A DNA stretch of 64,000 nt from Echinarachnius parma. Its lineage: Eukaryota; Echinodermata; Echinoidea; Clypeasteroida; Echinarachniidae. How positions within the stretch are numbered: position 1 is the first letter of the stretch; each line of letters opens with the position of its first letter. This document shows, one piece after another, positions 31,503-42,047 of this stretch. The notes below the pieces were generated by a model, which saw only the letters and a program-made list of their open reading frames with translations, made no database searches and was not told where the DNA came from. A program made the translations under genes and the position numbers. The stretch is taken from NCBI GenBank assembly GCA_037951105.1, contig JBAMJV010003339.1, positions 49,035-113,034 of the forward strand. The letters are read 5' to 3'.

Positions 31503-33160
31503 GTCCGCTCATTACTTTTGGTCTAACGAGATTGTCCAACGTCTTTTTCACTGCGAATTACCGATGTTGATCCAACGTTGGTCCAACGAGATTGTCCAAC
31601 GTCTTTTTCACTGCGAGGTACCGATGTTGATCCAACGTTGGTCCAACAAGATTGTCCAACGTCAATTTCACTGCGAGTTACCGATGTTGGTCCACCGTTG
31701 GTCCAACGAGATTGTCCAACGTCCATTTCACTGCGAGTTACCGATGTTGGTCCAACGTTGGTCCAACGAGATTGTCCAACGTCTTCTTCACTGCGAGTTA
31801 CCGATGTTGGTCCAACGTTGGTCCAACGAGATTGTCCAACGTCTTCTTCACTGCGAGTTACCGATGTTGGTCCAACGTTGGTCCAACAAGATTGTACAAC
31901 GTCCATTTCACTGCGAGGTACCGATGTTGGTCCAGCGTTGCTCCAACGAGATTGTCCAACGTCAATTTCACTGCGAGTTACCGATGTTGGTCCACCGTTG
32001 GTCCAACGAGATTGTCCAACGTCCATTTCACTGCGAGTTACCGATGTTGGTCCAACGTTGGTCCAACGAGATTGTCCAACGTCTTCTTCACTGCGAGTTA
32101 CCGATGTTGGTCCAACGTTGGTCCAACAAGATTGTACAACGTCCATTTCACTGCGAATTACCGATGTTGGTCCAACGTTGGGCTAACGAGATTGTCCAAC
32201 GTCTTTTTCACTGCGAGTTACTGATGTTGGTCCAACGTTGGTCCAACGAGATTGTCCAACGTCTTTTTCACTGCGAGTTACCGATGTTGATCTAACGTTG
32301 GTCCAACGAGATTGTCCAACGACTATTTCACTGCAAGTTACCGATGTTGGTGCAACGTTGGTCCAACGAGATTGTCCAACGTCCATTTCACTGCGAGTTA
32401 CCGATGTTGGTCCAACGTTGGTCCAACAAGATTGTCCGAAGTCTTTTTCACTGCGAGTTACCGATGTTGGTCCAACGTTGGTCCAACAAGATTGTCCAAC
32501 GTCCATTTCACTGCGAGTTACCGATGTTGGTCCAACGTTGGTCCAACGAGATTGTCCGACGTCTTTTTCACTGCGAGTTACCGATGTTGGTCCAACGTTG
32601 GTCCAACAAGATTGTCCAACGTCCATTTCACTGCGAGTTACCGATGTTGGTCCAATGTTGGTCCAACGAGATTGTCCAACGTCTTTTTCACTGCGAGTTA
32701 CCGATGTTGGTCCAACGTTGGTCCAACGAGATTGTCCAACGTCTTTTTCACTGCGAGTTACCGATGTTGATCCAACGTTGGTCCAACAAGATTGTCCAAC
32801 GTCCATTTCACTGCGAGTTACCGATGTTGGTCCAATGTTGGTCCAACAAGATTGTCCAACGTCTTTTTCACTGCGAGTTACCGATGTTGGTCCAACGTTG
32901 GTCCAACGAGATTGTCCAACGTCTTTTTCACTGCGAGTTACCGATGTTGATCCAACGTTAGTCCAACGAAATTGTCCAACGTCTATTTCACTGCGAGTTA
33001 ACGATGTTGATCCAACGTTGGTCCAACGAGATTGTCCAACGTACATTTCACTGCGAGTTACCGATGTTGGTCCAACGTTGGTCCAACGAGATTGTCCAAC
33101 TTCTTTTTCACTGCGAGTTACCGATATTGGTCCAACGTTGATCCAACGAGATTGTCCAAC
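31503..33160. repeat. 60-bp satellite array, ~27.5 copies without indels
   Basis: The unit is 'gttggtccaacgttggtcca', 'acgagattgtccaacgtctt', 'tttcactgcgagttaccgat'. Period 60 is kept without a single insertion or deletion for over 1.6 kb. Because 60 is a multiple of 3 and the unit has few stops, several frames on both strands stay open; these are not genes. Variants (TTT, CCA, TTC or CAA after 'aacgtc') form a higher-order pattern: 31621-31920 resembles 31921-32160, sharing 'ccaccgttgg' and 'attgtacaac'. Two degenerate units lie before the gypsy insertion (30370-30490). Confidence 0.95.
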
Positions 33161-33308
33161 GTCCAACGGGTTCCAACGAGTTTGCAAGTTTCCGACGTTG
33201 GTCCAACGTTGGCTTGCTACCTGGGTATAGCGGCCATCAATGTTCGGTTTGCCCGTGCAAGGCCAAGGTTGTCATTTCCCGATGCATATTAGCCGCGGAG
33301 ATTATATA

Positions 33309-33586
33309 TAGTCTAGGATCGAGACCCTCAATCGCATGCTGAACTCCTACCACCCACCACAGAAATACAATATATATAGCGCCACCAACGAGAGAGATCT
33401 GCACAACGAGAGAGGCGCCACCAACGAGAGAGATCTGCACAACGAGATAGGTCTGCAAACATCAGTACGCGGCTGGCTGGCAGCGATCACTGCTGTAAGT
33501 TGTGCATATCTCACTCGTTGGCGCTATCTATTATGGGTGGTGGGATTATTTTCAGCATGCGATCGAGGGTCTAGATCATAGACTAC
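33309..33586. mobile_element. 278-bp foldback element with ~100-bp imperfect arms
   Basis: The left arm 'tagtctaggatcgagaccct', 'atcgcatgctga', 'accacccacca' and 'agcgccaccaacgaga' pairs with the right arm 'tcgttggcgctat', 'tgggtggtggga', 'cagcatgcgat' and 'gagggtctagatcatagact'. Inside, a 33-bp unit ('gccaccaacgagagagatct') is repeated in tandem. Confidence 0.75.
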
Positions 33587-34681
33587 GGAGATTACCGTGT
33601 AGGCTACATGTACAAACTGCATGTATACCGTGAAAAGCCAGCTTGAATTGCAGCCAAGCTAATATCGAACAATATACCCATAGTCTAGGGATATAGCTTT
33701 GAACTAGTGCCGCCTAAAATTTATGTCAAGTTTAAAAGCCTAAAAAGGCCGTTTGTCTTGTTTACCTCGTCTGACTTGTCTATTTTTGCTCACGCATTGT
33801 TTCCGTCAAGCGAGCTTTCAGCTAGCTGAGCTACAGTATACTATATTTAGCGCGCGATTCTACTGCTGGAGCTGGGGGCCTGGCTGAACTGTACTTCCGT
33901 GTTGTACATGCACGTGGTCGTGGCCGTGGTCGTAATCTTCTATCAATCGCTGGCCGCTTGTCTTCACGTAGCGCACATGCATATTTTTTGTTAACGTTTT
34001 TGCCATTTAGTTTGGGGAAAAATTGCCGAATTTCAGTGACCATTGGCTGTCTTTTCTGTCTAAGATGGTAGCCTAAAACCAACCCCAAACCTTAATGCCA
34101 GCTCTAAAAGAATATTTCCTCTGATTCTATTGCAATAATATGATGGTTGTATATGGAAAAGTTTTGCACCGAAATTCCCATAAAATCAAATCCGTGCGCT
34201 AACGCACGCACAGCGCACTGAAGTTCAAGCTTCATGAATTATTCATGAGCATACGCGGTCCAGATTACACATTACAGTTTGGACTTGTCCATTATCGGAA
34301 ATAGGTAGATTGCAGTATCTTTCGAGCAGAAATCGCTCTAAATCAGCAATTTTGTTCTCTATAATGAAATAAAAAACACGAACGTTACATGATTTCAAAC
34401 ATAGTTGATCTCCATAATGTTAAGCGCACAAAGACATGTACAACAAATATGTATGTACAAAATACTGTACATATGTTCACCCACCAATGAATATAGCAGT
34501 AATATGACGTCATCGTCCGATATGCTAATGACCCGCAATGTCTGTGAAGCTTATTCTGTAAGAGCACAAACACGTTAGTTTTTCATTATTTCCGACGGCA
34601 TTCAACAACCAATCCATAGGTCTTACATAGAATTATATATTTTGTGTTGAAATAATTATTAAATAGAGATATCATCAACAA
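33587..34681. other. Non-coding DNA
   Basis: No supported gene. An Arg/Pro-rich minus-strand frame near 33831-34088 derives partly from 'cgtggtcgtggccgtggtcg' and matches no family I know. Confidence 0.45.
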
Positions 34682-34784
34682 CCATGGGTGTCGACCGGTC
34701 ATTGATACTCATTCATCAGGGAGAGGGAGTAATCTATTCATTCATCCCCTGATGAATATGTATTACGTAAGTATCGACGCCCCT
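34682..34784. mobile_element. 103-bp hAT-like hairpin, TSD ATCAACAA/ATCAACAC
   Basis: The element runs from CCATGGGTGTCGACC to GTATCGACGCCCCT. Internal arms 'attcatcaggg' and 'ccctgatgaat' pair. The flanking octamers 34674-34681 and 34785-34792 differ at one base. The TCGAcGCCCCT end links it to the CAGGGGCGTCGAT hAT family. Confidence 0.7.
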
Positions 34785-34959
34785 ATCAACACAACCGCTT
34801 GACTTTTTGAAAGAAATGATTAAGCATTTTATACATTTGCAAGATATCGCCTGGCTAGACGATTATACATGTACATAAATATGTTTAAATAAATTGTTAC
34901 AAATATGAATGCGTTCGTAAAGGAATAATTCTCACTTTCACATATTTTAGTCCGATGAC

Positions 34960-35365
34960 TTTTCGAGTGGAATTAAAACCAACCAAAACCATAAGAATTA
35001 TGTTCGGCAAGTACTAATTAAAGAGGGCGCTCTCTAAGCACTCATCGGTTTCAACCATTTTGAATAAAATATTGTGCATGTGATGTTTTGTTGAAATAGT
35101 GATTAGATAGAGAAATAACCAACAACTATTTAAAAACCTATTTTGTAACTTTTTGAAAAGAGGAAGCATTTTTTTGAATTTTTAACATTACAAATGGCTA
35201 TGTTTATGGATATTTCAGCCGTTTCTGAACCGATTTTGATCAAATAAAGTTTATTCTGTCATTAAAAGCTGTGCTCTTTCAAATTCGACACTCAGTTTTT
35301 CATTATCTCACAAACAAAAATTGTTATGTAGCGCCCTCTCTACCAAAACTCAACTATCCCTTTTT
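34960..35365 (-). repeat. T3-family element copy
   Basis: It is the reverse complement of much of 26690-27030 ('gagggcgctctctaagcact', 'catgtgatgttttgttgaaa', 'atggatatttcagccgtttc') and ends 'accaaaactcaactatccct'. It is non-coding. Confidence 0.65.
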
Positions 35366-35389
35366 ATCCCACTAAAATATCCATAAATA

Positions 35390-35785
35390 TATTTTTATTC
35401 GAAATGTTTTTCAATGGCAATCACCTTGCGATATTTTAAACTTCTTCACAAAATTGTAAACAAAAAAAACTTTGAAGACTACTTTGAAAACAATCTGAAT
35501 AGGTTTGTAAAAAGTCGTTGATGATATCTCTATTGAATCATTATTTTGACAAACATTAAATGCAAATTTTTGATGAAAAAGGGCTAAAAATCAACGATTT
35601 TTTTTTAAATAGCGCCCTCTTGAGTTGTAACGGCTCTTTATGAATGATAACAAGGGTTTTACTTAGTCGTTTGTAATTATGTATACTTTTCGAGCATGGT
35701 GAAGTTATAACTATTAATTTGTTCCGTAATGGTGCACGTTTTGGTTACTGAAGTTAAGTTTGACCGATACTACCCCTTTAAATGA
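35390..35785 (+). repeat. T3-family element copy, adjacent to the previous one
   Basis: It has 'agcgccctcttgagttgtaa', 'cggctctttatgaatgataa', 'cgagcatggtgaagttataa' and 'ccgatactacccctttaa', shared with 27000-27180 and, inverted, with 40138-40310 and 57760-57950. Confidence 0.65.
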
Positions 35786-36783
35786 CGCATAGAAGAATCG
35801 GAGGTAATTAAATGGAATTCCAAAGGTCCAGGGCCAATGGAATACGACTATTCTTTGACTTAATACAAAACTGTTTAAGTTACATGATGGTCCTATTATA
35901 CGAGAGGGGGTAATAACATGACCGAAATAGTATTAAAAATAAAAACAAAATAGGCATAATGACGTCGTTGGGTTGGCAAAGAAAAAAACGGTTAATAATG
36001 CACTCAGACCTGAATCCGAATAGTTGCTCGTGTACCCCCCCCCCCCCCCCCCCCCCCGATTCAATCGGCCCGATCACGCTACGGCAGCCATGATGATACC
36101 GAAACGAGTACAATAATTAATGTATTAACTTATCGATAACTACAAAGAGGAAACTGACAATAAATATTGAAATGACTGAAAATTAGCAAAGAAAAATAAA
36201 CTTCGCCGGGAATCGAGCCCGAGAACCCAGTCTTAACTCATTTTCATTCAAAATATCTTTCATTAAAAAACATGAGTCAGAAAATACAACAGGGCAAACA
36301 ATAATTTATTAGCGAATTGGAATATTTATTTTGATGTTATCAATCAGTTTTTCACATTAAAAGAAAAAAGAGTATTCAAACAGTGTACGAGGATGCTCTA
36401 ACCTAGTAACCGGTTCGCCAGTACTAACATACAGCAGAGCGCTGAGCGAGTCACGTGTGCACATTTCGCACAGTCAAAGTCCGTGCCGCCGCTGCTTAGC
36501 GCGATACGGAGCAGCCAGCAGGCCGGCGGTGATCGTTTGAGGATTACGGCCAGAGAGCTATTACAATGCGTGCACTTACAATAACACGGAAGTTCTACAG
36601 CTGAAAGCACTTGACGTTTTCCATGTGTGAGTCAAAATAGACAGTAAACAATACAAACAGCTTCAAAATGTGATGTTCGTAATCTAGGCGGCAGTTTTCC
36701 AAAGCAAGGATAGATCTTAGACTAGACTAGGGGTATATAGTTCGATATTTAGCTAAAGCTGGAAACTGGCTTTTAAAATCCAA
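35786..36783. other. Non-coding DNA with C23 run and B-box-like site
   Basis: A run of about 23 C lies at 36036-36058. On the minus strand near 36190-36215 'tctcgggctcgattcccggcg' resembles a tRNA T arm, without a supporting A box. No gene is seen. Confidence 0.5.
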
Positions 36784-37455
36784 GACCCCGTTTACAGTGC
36801 AGGGCCGGGCCGAGCCGCGGCTCGGCCCGGCCTAAATTGCGGTACTCGGCCCCCAATTTTGTGCGTTTACAGTGGAGGGCTCGGCCCGGCCGCCCTTTCA
36901 ATATTTTGTCGTAGTGGCGCTCTGCATGTAAACAAACTATTATTTTGGGGGCGTGCCGGGGTCACAGAACAATTAAAGGCGCGTTATTTGCAATGAATTG
37001 TTTTCCCAATTTGGTACCACATTTGGCCCTGCGTGCGTTTACAGTGAGAAAAAGCGGGGCCGGGCCGAGCCGCGGCTCGGTCCCGACCTTTTTTTCACTG
37101 TAAACGCTCAAAAGGCCAAATGCGGGGCCAAAAGTGGCCGCGCATTTGGCCCCGCTCTGGAGGTTGTCTCGGCCGCGGCCGAGCCCCGCTTTTTCTCACT
37201 GTAAACGCACGCAGGGCCAAATGCGGTACCAAATTGGAAAACAATTCATTGCAAATAACGCGCCTTTGTTCTGTGACCCCGGCACGCCCCCGAAATAATC
37301 GTTTGTTTACATGCAGAGCGCCACTACGACAAAATATTGAAAGGGCGGCCGGGCCGAGCCCACCACTGTAAACGCAAAAAAATGGGGGGCCGAGTACCGC
37401 AATTTAGGCCGGGCCGAGCCGCGGCTCGGCCCGGCCCTGCACTGTAAACGGGGTC
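36784..37455. mobile_element. 672-bp GC-rich, nearly complete palindrome
   Basis: The sequence from GACCCCGTTTACAGTGCAGG to its inverse at 37455 folds on itself along arms of about 330 bp with a few mismatches and small indels. GCCGAGCCGCGGCTCGGC, itself a perfect palindrome, occurs near both ends and again near 37066. 'gtttacagtg' words recur through both arms. The local GC content is far above the surroundings. It has no clear target duplication and no protein. Confidence 0.88.
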
Positions 37456-37589
37456 ATAGTAACATGCTGCGTACGCTGTAATGGCCGCGGCTATGTCTGC
37501 ATCGGAAAATGACAACCGTCCACGCCCGCAGTTACGGCCAAACCGATCATTGATGCCCGCTTTAAGCGGAACAAAAATGAGATCGGGAA

Positions 37590-37720
37590 GCTTAATCCGT
37601 TGGCCGCGTTAGGCAGGTGGCCGCTATAGGCTAGGCAGTGTATACAACACTGCATTTGTCTCGGGGAGAATTTCAAGTGGCCGCTGACGGCAGGTGGCCA
37701 CCAGTACAGGTTTGAATGTA
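37590..37720 (-). repeat. pogo-like GCGGCCACCTG repeat, inverted copy
   Basis: 'ttggccgcgttaggcaggtg', 'gccgctatag' and 'tctcggggagaattt' are the inverse of 29080-29165. 'caggtggccaccagtacaggtttga' resembles the tandem units at 28.6 kb. Confidence 0.65.
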
Positions 37721-37839
37721 CCTTGATCATACTTGTGGCATGTGGGGATGACGACGCCGTTCCCGTCCTAGACATATGCAAATTGGCTGTAATCGACTTG
37801 TCCTGTTCATACCTTCATTATTCTTCAATCCACACGCGT

Positions 37840-37996
37840 TCACAATAATAATAACGATAATAATGATAATAATAATACTACTAATGAAAATAATAATAAT
37901 ATACCACACGTTCCGTCTTTCGTCATGAACGTCATATGTGCAATATCTGCCTCATAATATAGTAATGTTTCCTCCCGCACAAAAATGACAAACAAA

Positions 37997-38033
<37 letters not shown>
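37840..38033. repeat. (ATA/ATG)n and (CA)n microsatellites
   Basis: A degenerate AATAATAATG array lies at about 37845-37905 and an uninterrupted (CA)n run at about 38000-38032. Confidence 0.85.
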
Positions 38034-38036
<3 letters not shown>

Positions 38037-38284
38037 GTCAAACATAAACAAACACACATACACGCAAGAAACCGAAAACAGACACACATACCCACATGTA
38101 TACATTGGGTGCTGGTTAATCTGACAATTAAATAGGGTTCGTTTATCCCAGTATTTTCCCATTAATCTGAAGTCTCGTAATTCCGGAGGGTTAGTAAATC
38201 CGATCAAGAATTTTTTTATAGAGGATAAGAATCGTTCTAACAAATAGAGCATCGCAATGAAAACTATAGATGGGCTTTAAAGGG

Positions 38285-38838
38285 AAAGACATTTAAAGTT
38301 GATGGGCATCGTCCCGATGAGTCAACATTATCACAATGAACTTTTTGGCTTCAGCAGGAATAGATAAGTGTGTCCTCTAACAAAAGAGTGCAAGTATCGT
38401 CCGGACGAATTAACGTTATCACAATAAACTAGATTGGCTTCACAGGGGACTGATTAAGTTCATTTTCTAACAAAAGAGGGTGGACATCGTCGCGACGAAT
38501 CAACCTCATCACAATGAACAATATTGGCTTCACGGTGAATGGATTAGTGCGTCTTGTATCGTCGGGGCGAATTAGAACTATAACATTGAAATAACTCGGC
38601 TTTCGAAGGGATAAGAAAAGTGCGTTTTTTAACAAAAGATAAGTATTTAACGATCGTTCCGACGCGTCGGAGCGACCGGAAACTTACAATACAATCACAG
38701 ACAAAAGATCAGACTTATAATGAGCAAGGTCTGAATTTTAATGAGCTTCTTATACAATATTTGGGAATCGTCCAGACGAATGAAAACATTCTTTTGTGCT
38801 ACATCGCCGCTCTTCGCCGATCATATTAACAGAATTGT
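38285..38838. repeat. TCGTC-motif tandem block ending in the inverted 35-bp word
   Basis: About five imperfect 90-bp units carry ATCGTCsnGACGAATtAAC palindromes (38309, 38397, 38487, 38557), then 'atcacaatgaac', 'attggcttcac', 'ggattaagtg' and 'cttctaacaaaagagg'. The block ends at 38804-38838 with the exact inverse of 9629-9663. It is interpreted as the right end of the same transposon family. Confidence 0.7.
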
Positions 38839-39580
38839 GACGTATTGCCAACATGTTATAATTTTTGCATTTAATTTCTCTCTATAGGTACACTGTCCAT
38901 AGACATGGGCTTATTCATATACATATTCTCATCATGCATAGTTCCACCTCTATTTTGATCATATGGTTCCACCCTCTCTCATTTGTCTCTCCACCTTACC
39001 TCTGATCACCTACCAATTTAGGCTTCCTTTTGATCACTATCTCTTTTTTACTTCCTGTCCCATTCATTTATCCCTGTTGCTTCCCCACTAATCATCACCC
39101 ATTGGGTCCTCACTTTCTCCTTTGAACTCGCCTATCCTATTCATCCGATCCTGCAACACACACCACTTCACTTTCTTTGTCCTAATCCTCTCACTCCCAT
39201 CCCCTATTCTCATAATCCCCTCTATTGTTCTTCCCCTCTCAGTGCCCCAGTGCACTCCCACACCTCATTAACTGTCTTTTGTTCACATGTCTCTTTCTGT
39301 ACATTAATTTCCTTCTTTGATCCTTCCTACCTCTATTCTTCTCCAAGCCCTACACTCTCATCACATTTCCTTTGACTGCAGCCACTTAAGGACATTCCTA
39401 TGCCTGTTTGACCTGATTGGTCAAGCAGTCCTGGCACTCTCCCACTCACAGTTGCTTTCATTGTTTTGTGTCTCCGCCTCCTTTCCTCCCCCCAGCCCCC
39501 CATCCATACATGTGGTAATGTTGGTATATATTTTGTGTTCTTTTTGTAGTAACTGTCATTTTCCCCTGACGAAGATCCTG
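38839..39580 (+). other. Pyrimidine-rich non-coding DNA
   Basis: The plus strand is C/T-rich ('ccacctctattttgatcata', 'ctttctcctttgaactcg') without a gene. Near 39568 'cccctgacgaagatcctgct' precedes the 3' edge of the LINE copy. Confidence 0.5.
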
Positions 39581-40047
39581 CTAGGATTGAAAGCTAGGCT
39601 GTATACGACTCTCATTAAAAAATATATTCTTCAATTCTTCATTACTATAATCAAAATTAGTATGTCCATCCTTAATACACAAATTATATTCCTTTTGAAA
39701 AATTTTAACTAAATATTCATACATATGCCTAGATTTTAAATCAATTAACATTCCTATATATGATGACACACGCGGTACCCCGGGGTACCGTTGTACCCCG
39801 GGGTACCGCGTTGTGTAGCGCCATCTTGTGTCCACTCGAAGCACAACCGTATTCCTCCTACTGATCTACAACAATAATCAAAATAAACTTTCCATCCTGA
39901 ATGCTTATCCCTATACAAAAGAACAAACATTTCAAAATTGTTCATTCTAAGTCCTCCAAATTCATAATTCTGATACAAAATTGTTCTCTTAATTCGATCC
40001 TTGCCATTCCACAAAAAAATCAAATGAGAGTTTATCAACTTCCTCAT
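39581..40047 (-). pseudogene. Tx1-like LINE post-RT fragments (copy B)
   Basis: The frame 40047-39754 repeats MRKLINSHLIFLWNGKDRIK, YQNYEFGGLRMNNFEM and HSGWKVYFDYCCRSVGG. About 200 codons present in copy A are missing between GG and the IGMLIDLKS block, which is in the frame 39844-39581. The deletion point is filled by the palindrome at 39771-39810. Confidence 0.75.
39771..39810. repeat. 40-bp perfect hairpin made of two KpnI/SmaI-like palindromes
   Basis: Two 18-bp arms (CGCGGTACCCCGGGGTAC and the inverse) flank CGTT. Each arm contains the self-complementary GTACCCCGGGGTAC. It lies exactly at a deletion junction inside LINE copy B. Confidence 0.92.
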
Positions 40048-40137
40048 AAACCCACCGAGGTACCGAAATTAAAGAAGAAACAACATTTAATTTTGAGAGT
40101 GCATACGTTTTAATAACTGAATTTTTCCCATCATTGT

Positions 40138-40917
40138 TAAAGGGATAGTTGAGTATTGGTCAAACTTAACTTTAGTAACCAAAACCTGCACGATTACGGT
40201 ACAAACTAATAGTTATAACTTCACCATGCTCAAAAAGTATACACAATTACAAACGACAAAGTAAAACCCCTGTTATCATTCAAAAAGAGCCGTTGCAACA
40301 CGAAGTGTCAAATTAACTCTAGAGAACGCCAGAGCGAAGCACTAGCGTTCTAGGTCCTAATACGGGACTGTAGTGCAGTGCGCGGTAATACCGTATGATA
40401 GTACGTGTAGTATGTATTGCAAAGCCAGTATAGTATGTGTAGTATGTATTGCAAAGACCCGTTCGTTTGCCTTTCGTTCGCGCTAATACACGGAGAGATG
40501 TCCATGAGGCGCATGTATATCACTGATTTTTTGCAGAATGGAGGGAAAAATCATAATCTTAATCCACCCGATTGTTGGATCACATATTGGAGAGTGAATT
40601 GCTGGTAAGTACCGTATCATATGTATAGTTTTAAGCACAATTAGCGTGCACAAACATATTTAGTTTCAGTTTTCTTTATGGAGGACCAAGATCGCTAGCG
40701 ACTCGCGCTAGCGTTCTCTAAAAAGTGATACCCGGGCGTCAACCACTTTTATATAATATTTTGAAAGCAAATTTCACAACAATTAGAGCATTTCAATGGG
40801 AATTATTATTATTTCCCATGTTTTTTTCGATGATCTTTCATATGGAATAGAAATCAGCCAAATCCGTTACAATTTTTGTTTGGGGGGCACTTTGGAAATT
40901 ACCAAAACTCACCTTTG
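40138..40917 (+). mobile_element. T3-family element inserted in LINE copy B
   Basis: It begins AAAGGGATAGTTGAGTATTG after 'cattgtt' of the LINE and ends 'accaaaactcacctttgcct' before LINE 'aaatacttctttataattc'. The left part matches other T3 copies ('aactaatagttataacttc', 'gttatcattcaaaaagagcc'). Relative to copy A about 45 bp of LINE are missing at the site. A further element is nested inside. Confidence 0.75.
40317..40722. mobile_element. GAACGC foldback element nested in the T3 element
   Basis: The left end 'ctagagaacgccagagcgaa', 'gcactagcgttct' pairs with the right end 'gcgactcgcgctagcgttct', 'ctaaa' over about 37 bp. This is the third level of nesting: LINE, then T3, then this element. 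In between is a near-duplicate pair 'agtatgtgtagtatgtattg' at 40400-40460. Confidence 0.65.
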
Positions 40918-41892
40918 CCTTTAAATACTTCTTTATAATTCAAAACATCTTTCCGTATTTTATTACGTGTATAATACACACCTAAAATCTTTATTTCATG
41001 AACTAAATTTCCAAAAGTGGGTTCTCCTGGTATTTCAGTATCACATCCCATCCAAAAAAATATATTTTTTTCCTGATTAACCTTAAGTCCACTAATTTTC
41101 TCAAAATCTTCAAAAATCTTTTGTAATCTTTTTATCGATTTTAAATCTTTAACAAATATTGTAATATCATCGGCATACATTACTTGTTTAACTTTATGAT
41201 CCCCAAATTTAATTCCTTGAAAATGAATATTTTTCCTAATAACAAGAGCCAAAGTTTCAATGGATATCAAAAATAAATAAGGCGAGAGAGGATCCCCTTG
41301 CCTCACCCCTCTCAAAATATCAAAATAACCCGTTGAATGACCGCCATTCATTACACAACTACTTATATCTTTATATAACATCTGAACCCAATTACAGAAG
41401 GATTCCTCAAATCCAAATAATTTCAAAACATTAAATAAATACCTATGTTAATAGAATCAAATGCCTTCTCAAAATCGACGGCGCCTAAAAAACCAACAGA
41501 TCTATTCAATGAATAAAATACCATATCATCTATTAAACGTACTGCCTCTCCTATATTTATATCTTTAATATATCCAACTTGATGACATATTATTTCACCA
41601 AGTACTTCTTTCATTCTCTTTGCCAAAACTTTCGAGACAATCTTATAGTCCACATTTAAAAGTGTTATTGGTCTATAATTTCTTTGCCTTCCTTCTCAAT
41701 CAATGTTATGACCCCTTGTTTTTGAGAAGTTGACAATTCCCCTCTATCAAAAGCTTCATTAAATGCCTCTACCACCATGTCTCCCAAAACCGGCCAAAAA
41801 GTGCAATAAAATTCTACAGTAAAACCATCATTACCCGGTGATTTATTTAATTTCATTTCCTTCAAAACATTATGGCATTCTTCTTTCACCAT
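40899..41892 (-). pseudogene. Tx1-like reverse transcriptase, broken frames (copy B)
   Basis: Three frames (41892-41665, 41653-41423, 41426-40899) together show the RT blocks seen in copy A: LNKSPGNDGFTVEFY, DYKIVSKVLAKRMKEVLGEI, VDFEKAFDS, ILRGVRQGDPLSPYLFL and MYADD. Small deletions near 41690 and 41590 and a one-base change near 41450 break the frame. The end at 40899 is where the T3 element starts. The catalytic Asp residues are still present, but the protein cannot be made in one piece. Confidence 0.85.
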
Positions 41893-42047
41893 TTTACCTT
41901 CACATAATTCCTGACTATCTCTACTTAATTTAGGTATATCCTATAAAAATACAGTACCACTTCCATCTAATAATTCCATATCCTTTGATGCATACACATT
42001 TTTATAAAATATTGTATTCACATCTAATATGCCATTTTTGTCTTGTA

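Larger units (their letters stand above)
30491..31506 (-). mobile_element. Ty3/gypsy LTR retrotransposon, internally deleted remnant
   Basis: Minus-strand order is LTR (31506 to 31323), primer binding site, integrase C-terminus, then 30491-30778 with an LTR-like end. The right LTR ends ...TATATTACAACA on the minus strand and has an AATAAA signal. It is followed directly by TGGTGTCTGAAGTGAAAG, a gypsy-style primer binding site. Gag, protease, RT and RNase H are missing. The left end repeats the first 23 bp of the LTR but then diverges. It sits inside the 60-bp satellite; TTGG on both sides could be the target duplication. Confidence 0.7.
29235..33225. mobile_element. 4-kb TIR element built of CCAACGTTGG palindromes and a 60-bp satellite
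   Basis: The ends CCCAGGTAGCAAGCCAACGT and the inverse at 33225 form TIRs of about 24 bp. The flanking 'ata|' and '|tata' permit a 2-bp TA or AT duplication. From the left the element holds an irregular CCAACGTTGG-rich arm (29235-29755), about 600 bp of lower-repeat DNA, a gypsy remnant (30491-31506) and a regular 60-bp array (31503-33160). No transposase is visible. The surrounding pogo-like 'gcggccat' DNA continues on both sides, which supports a discrete insertion. Confidence 0.8.

Noticed and set aside
31503-33160. CRISPR-like array
   Set aside because: Units are directly tandem without unique spacers, and the DNA is eukaryotic.
31483-33230. Long open frames (up to about 330 codons) on both strands in the 60-bp array
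   Set aside because: They exist in several frames at once because the period is a multiple of 3 and the unit has few stops. There is no family resemblance or sign of a start context.
33831-34088. Arg/Pro-rich 85-codon minus-strand frame as a possible first exon
   Set aside because: Short, driven by a 'cgtggtcg' run, no motif and no splice evidence that can be judged here.
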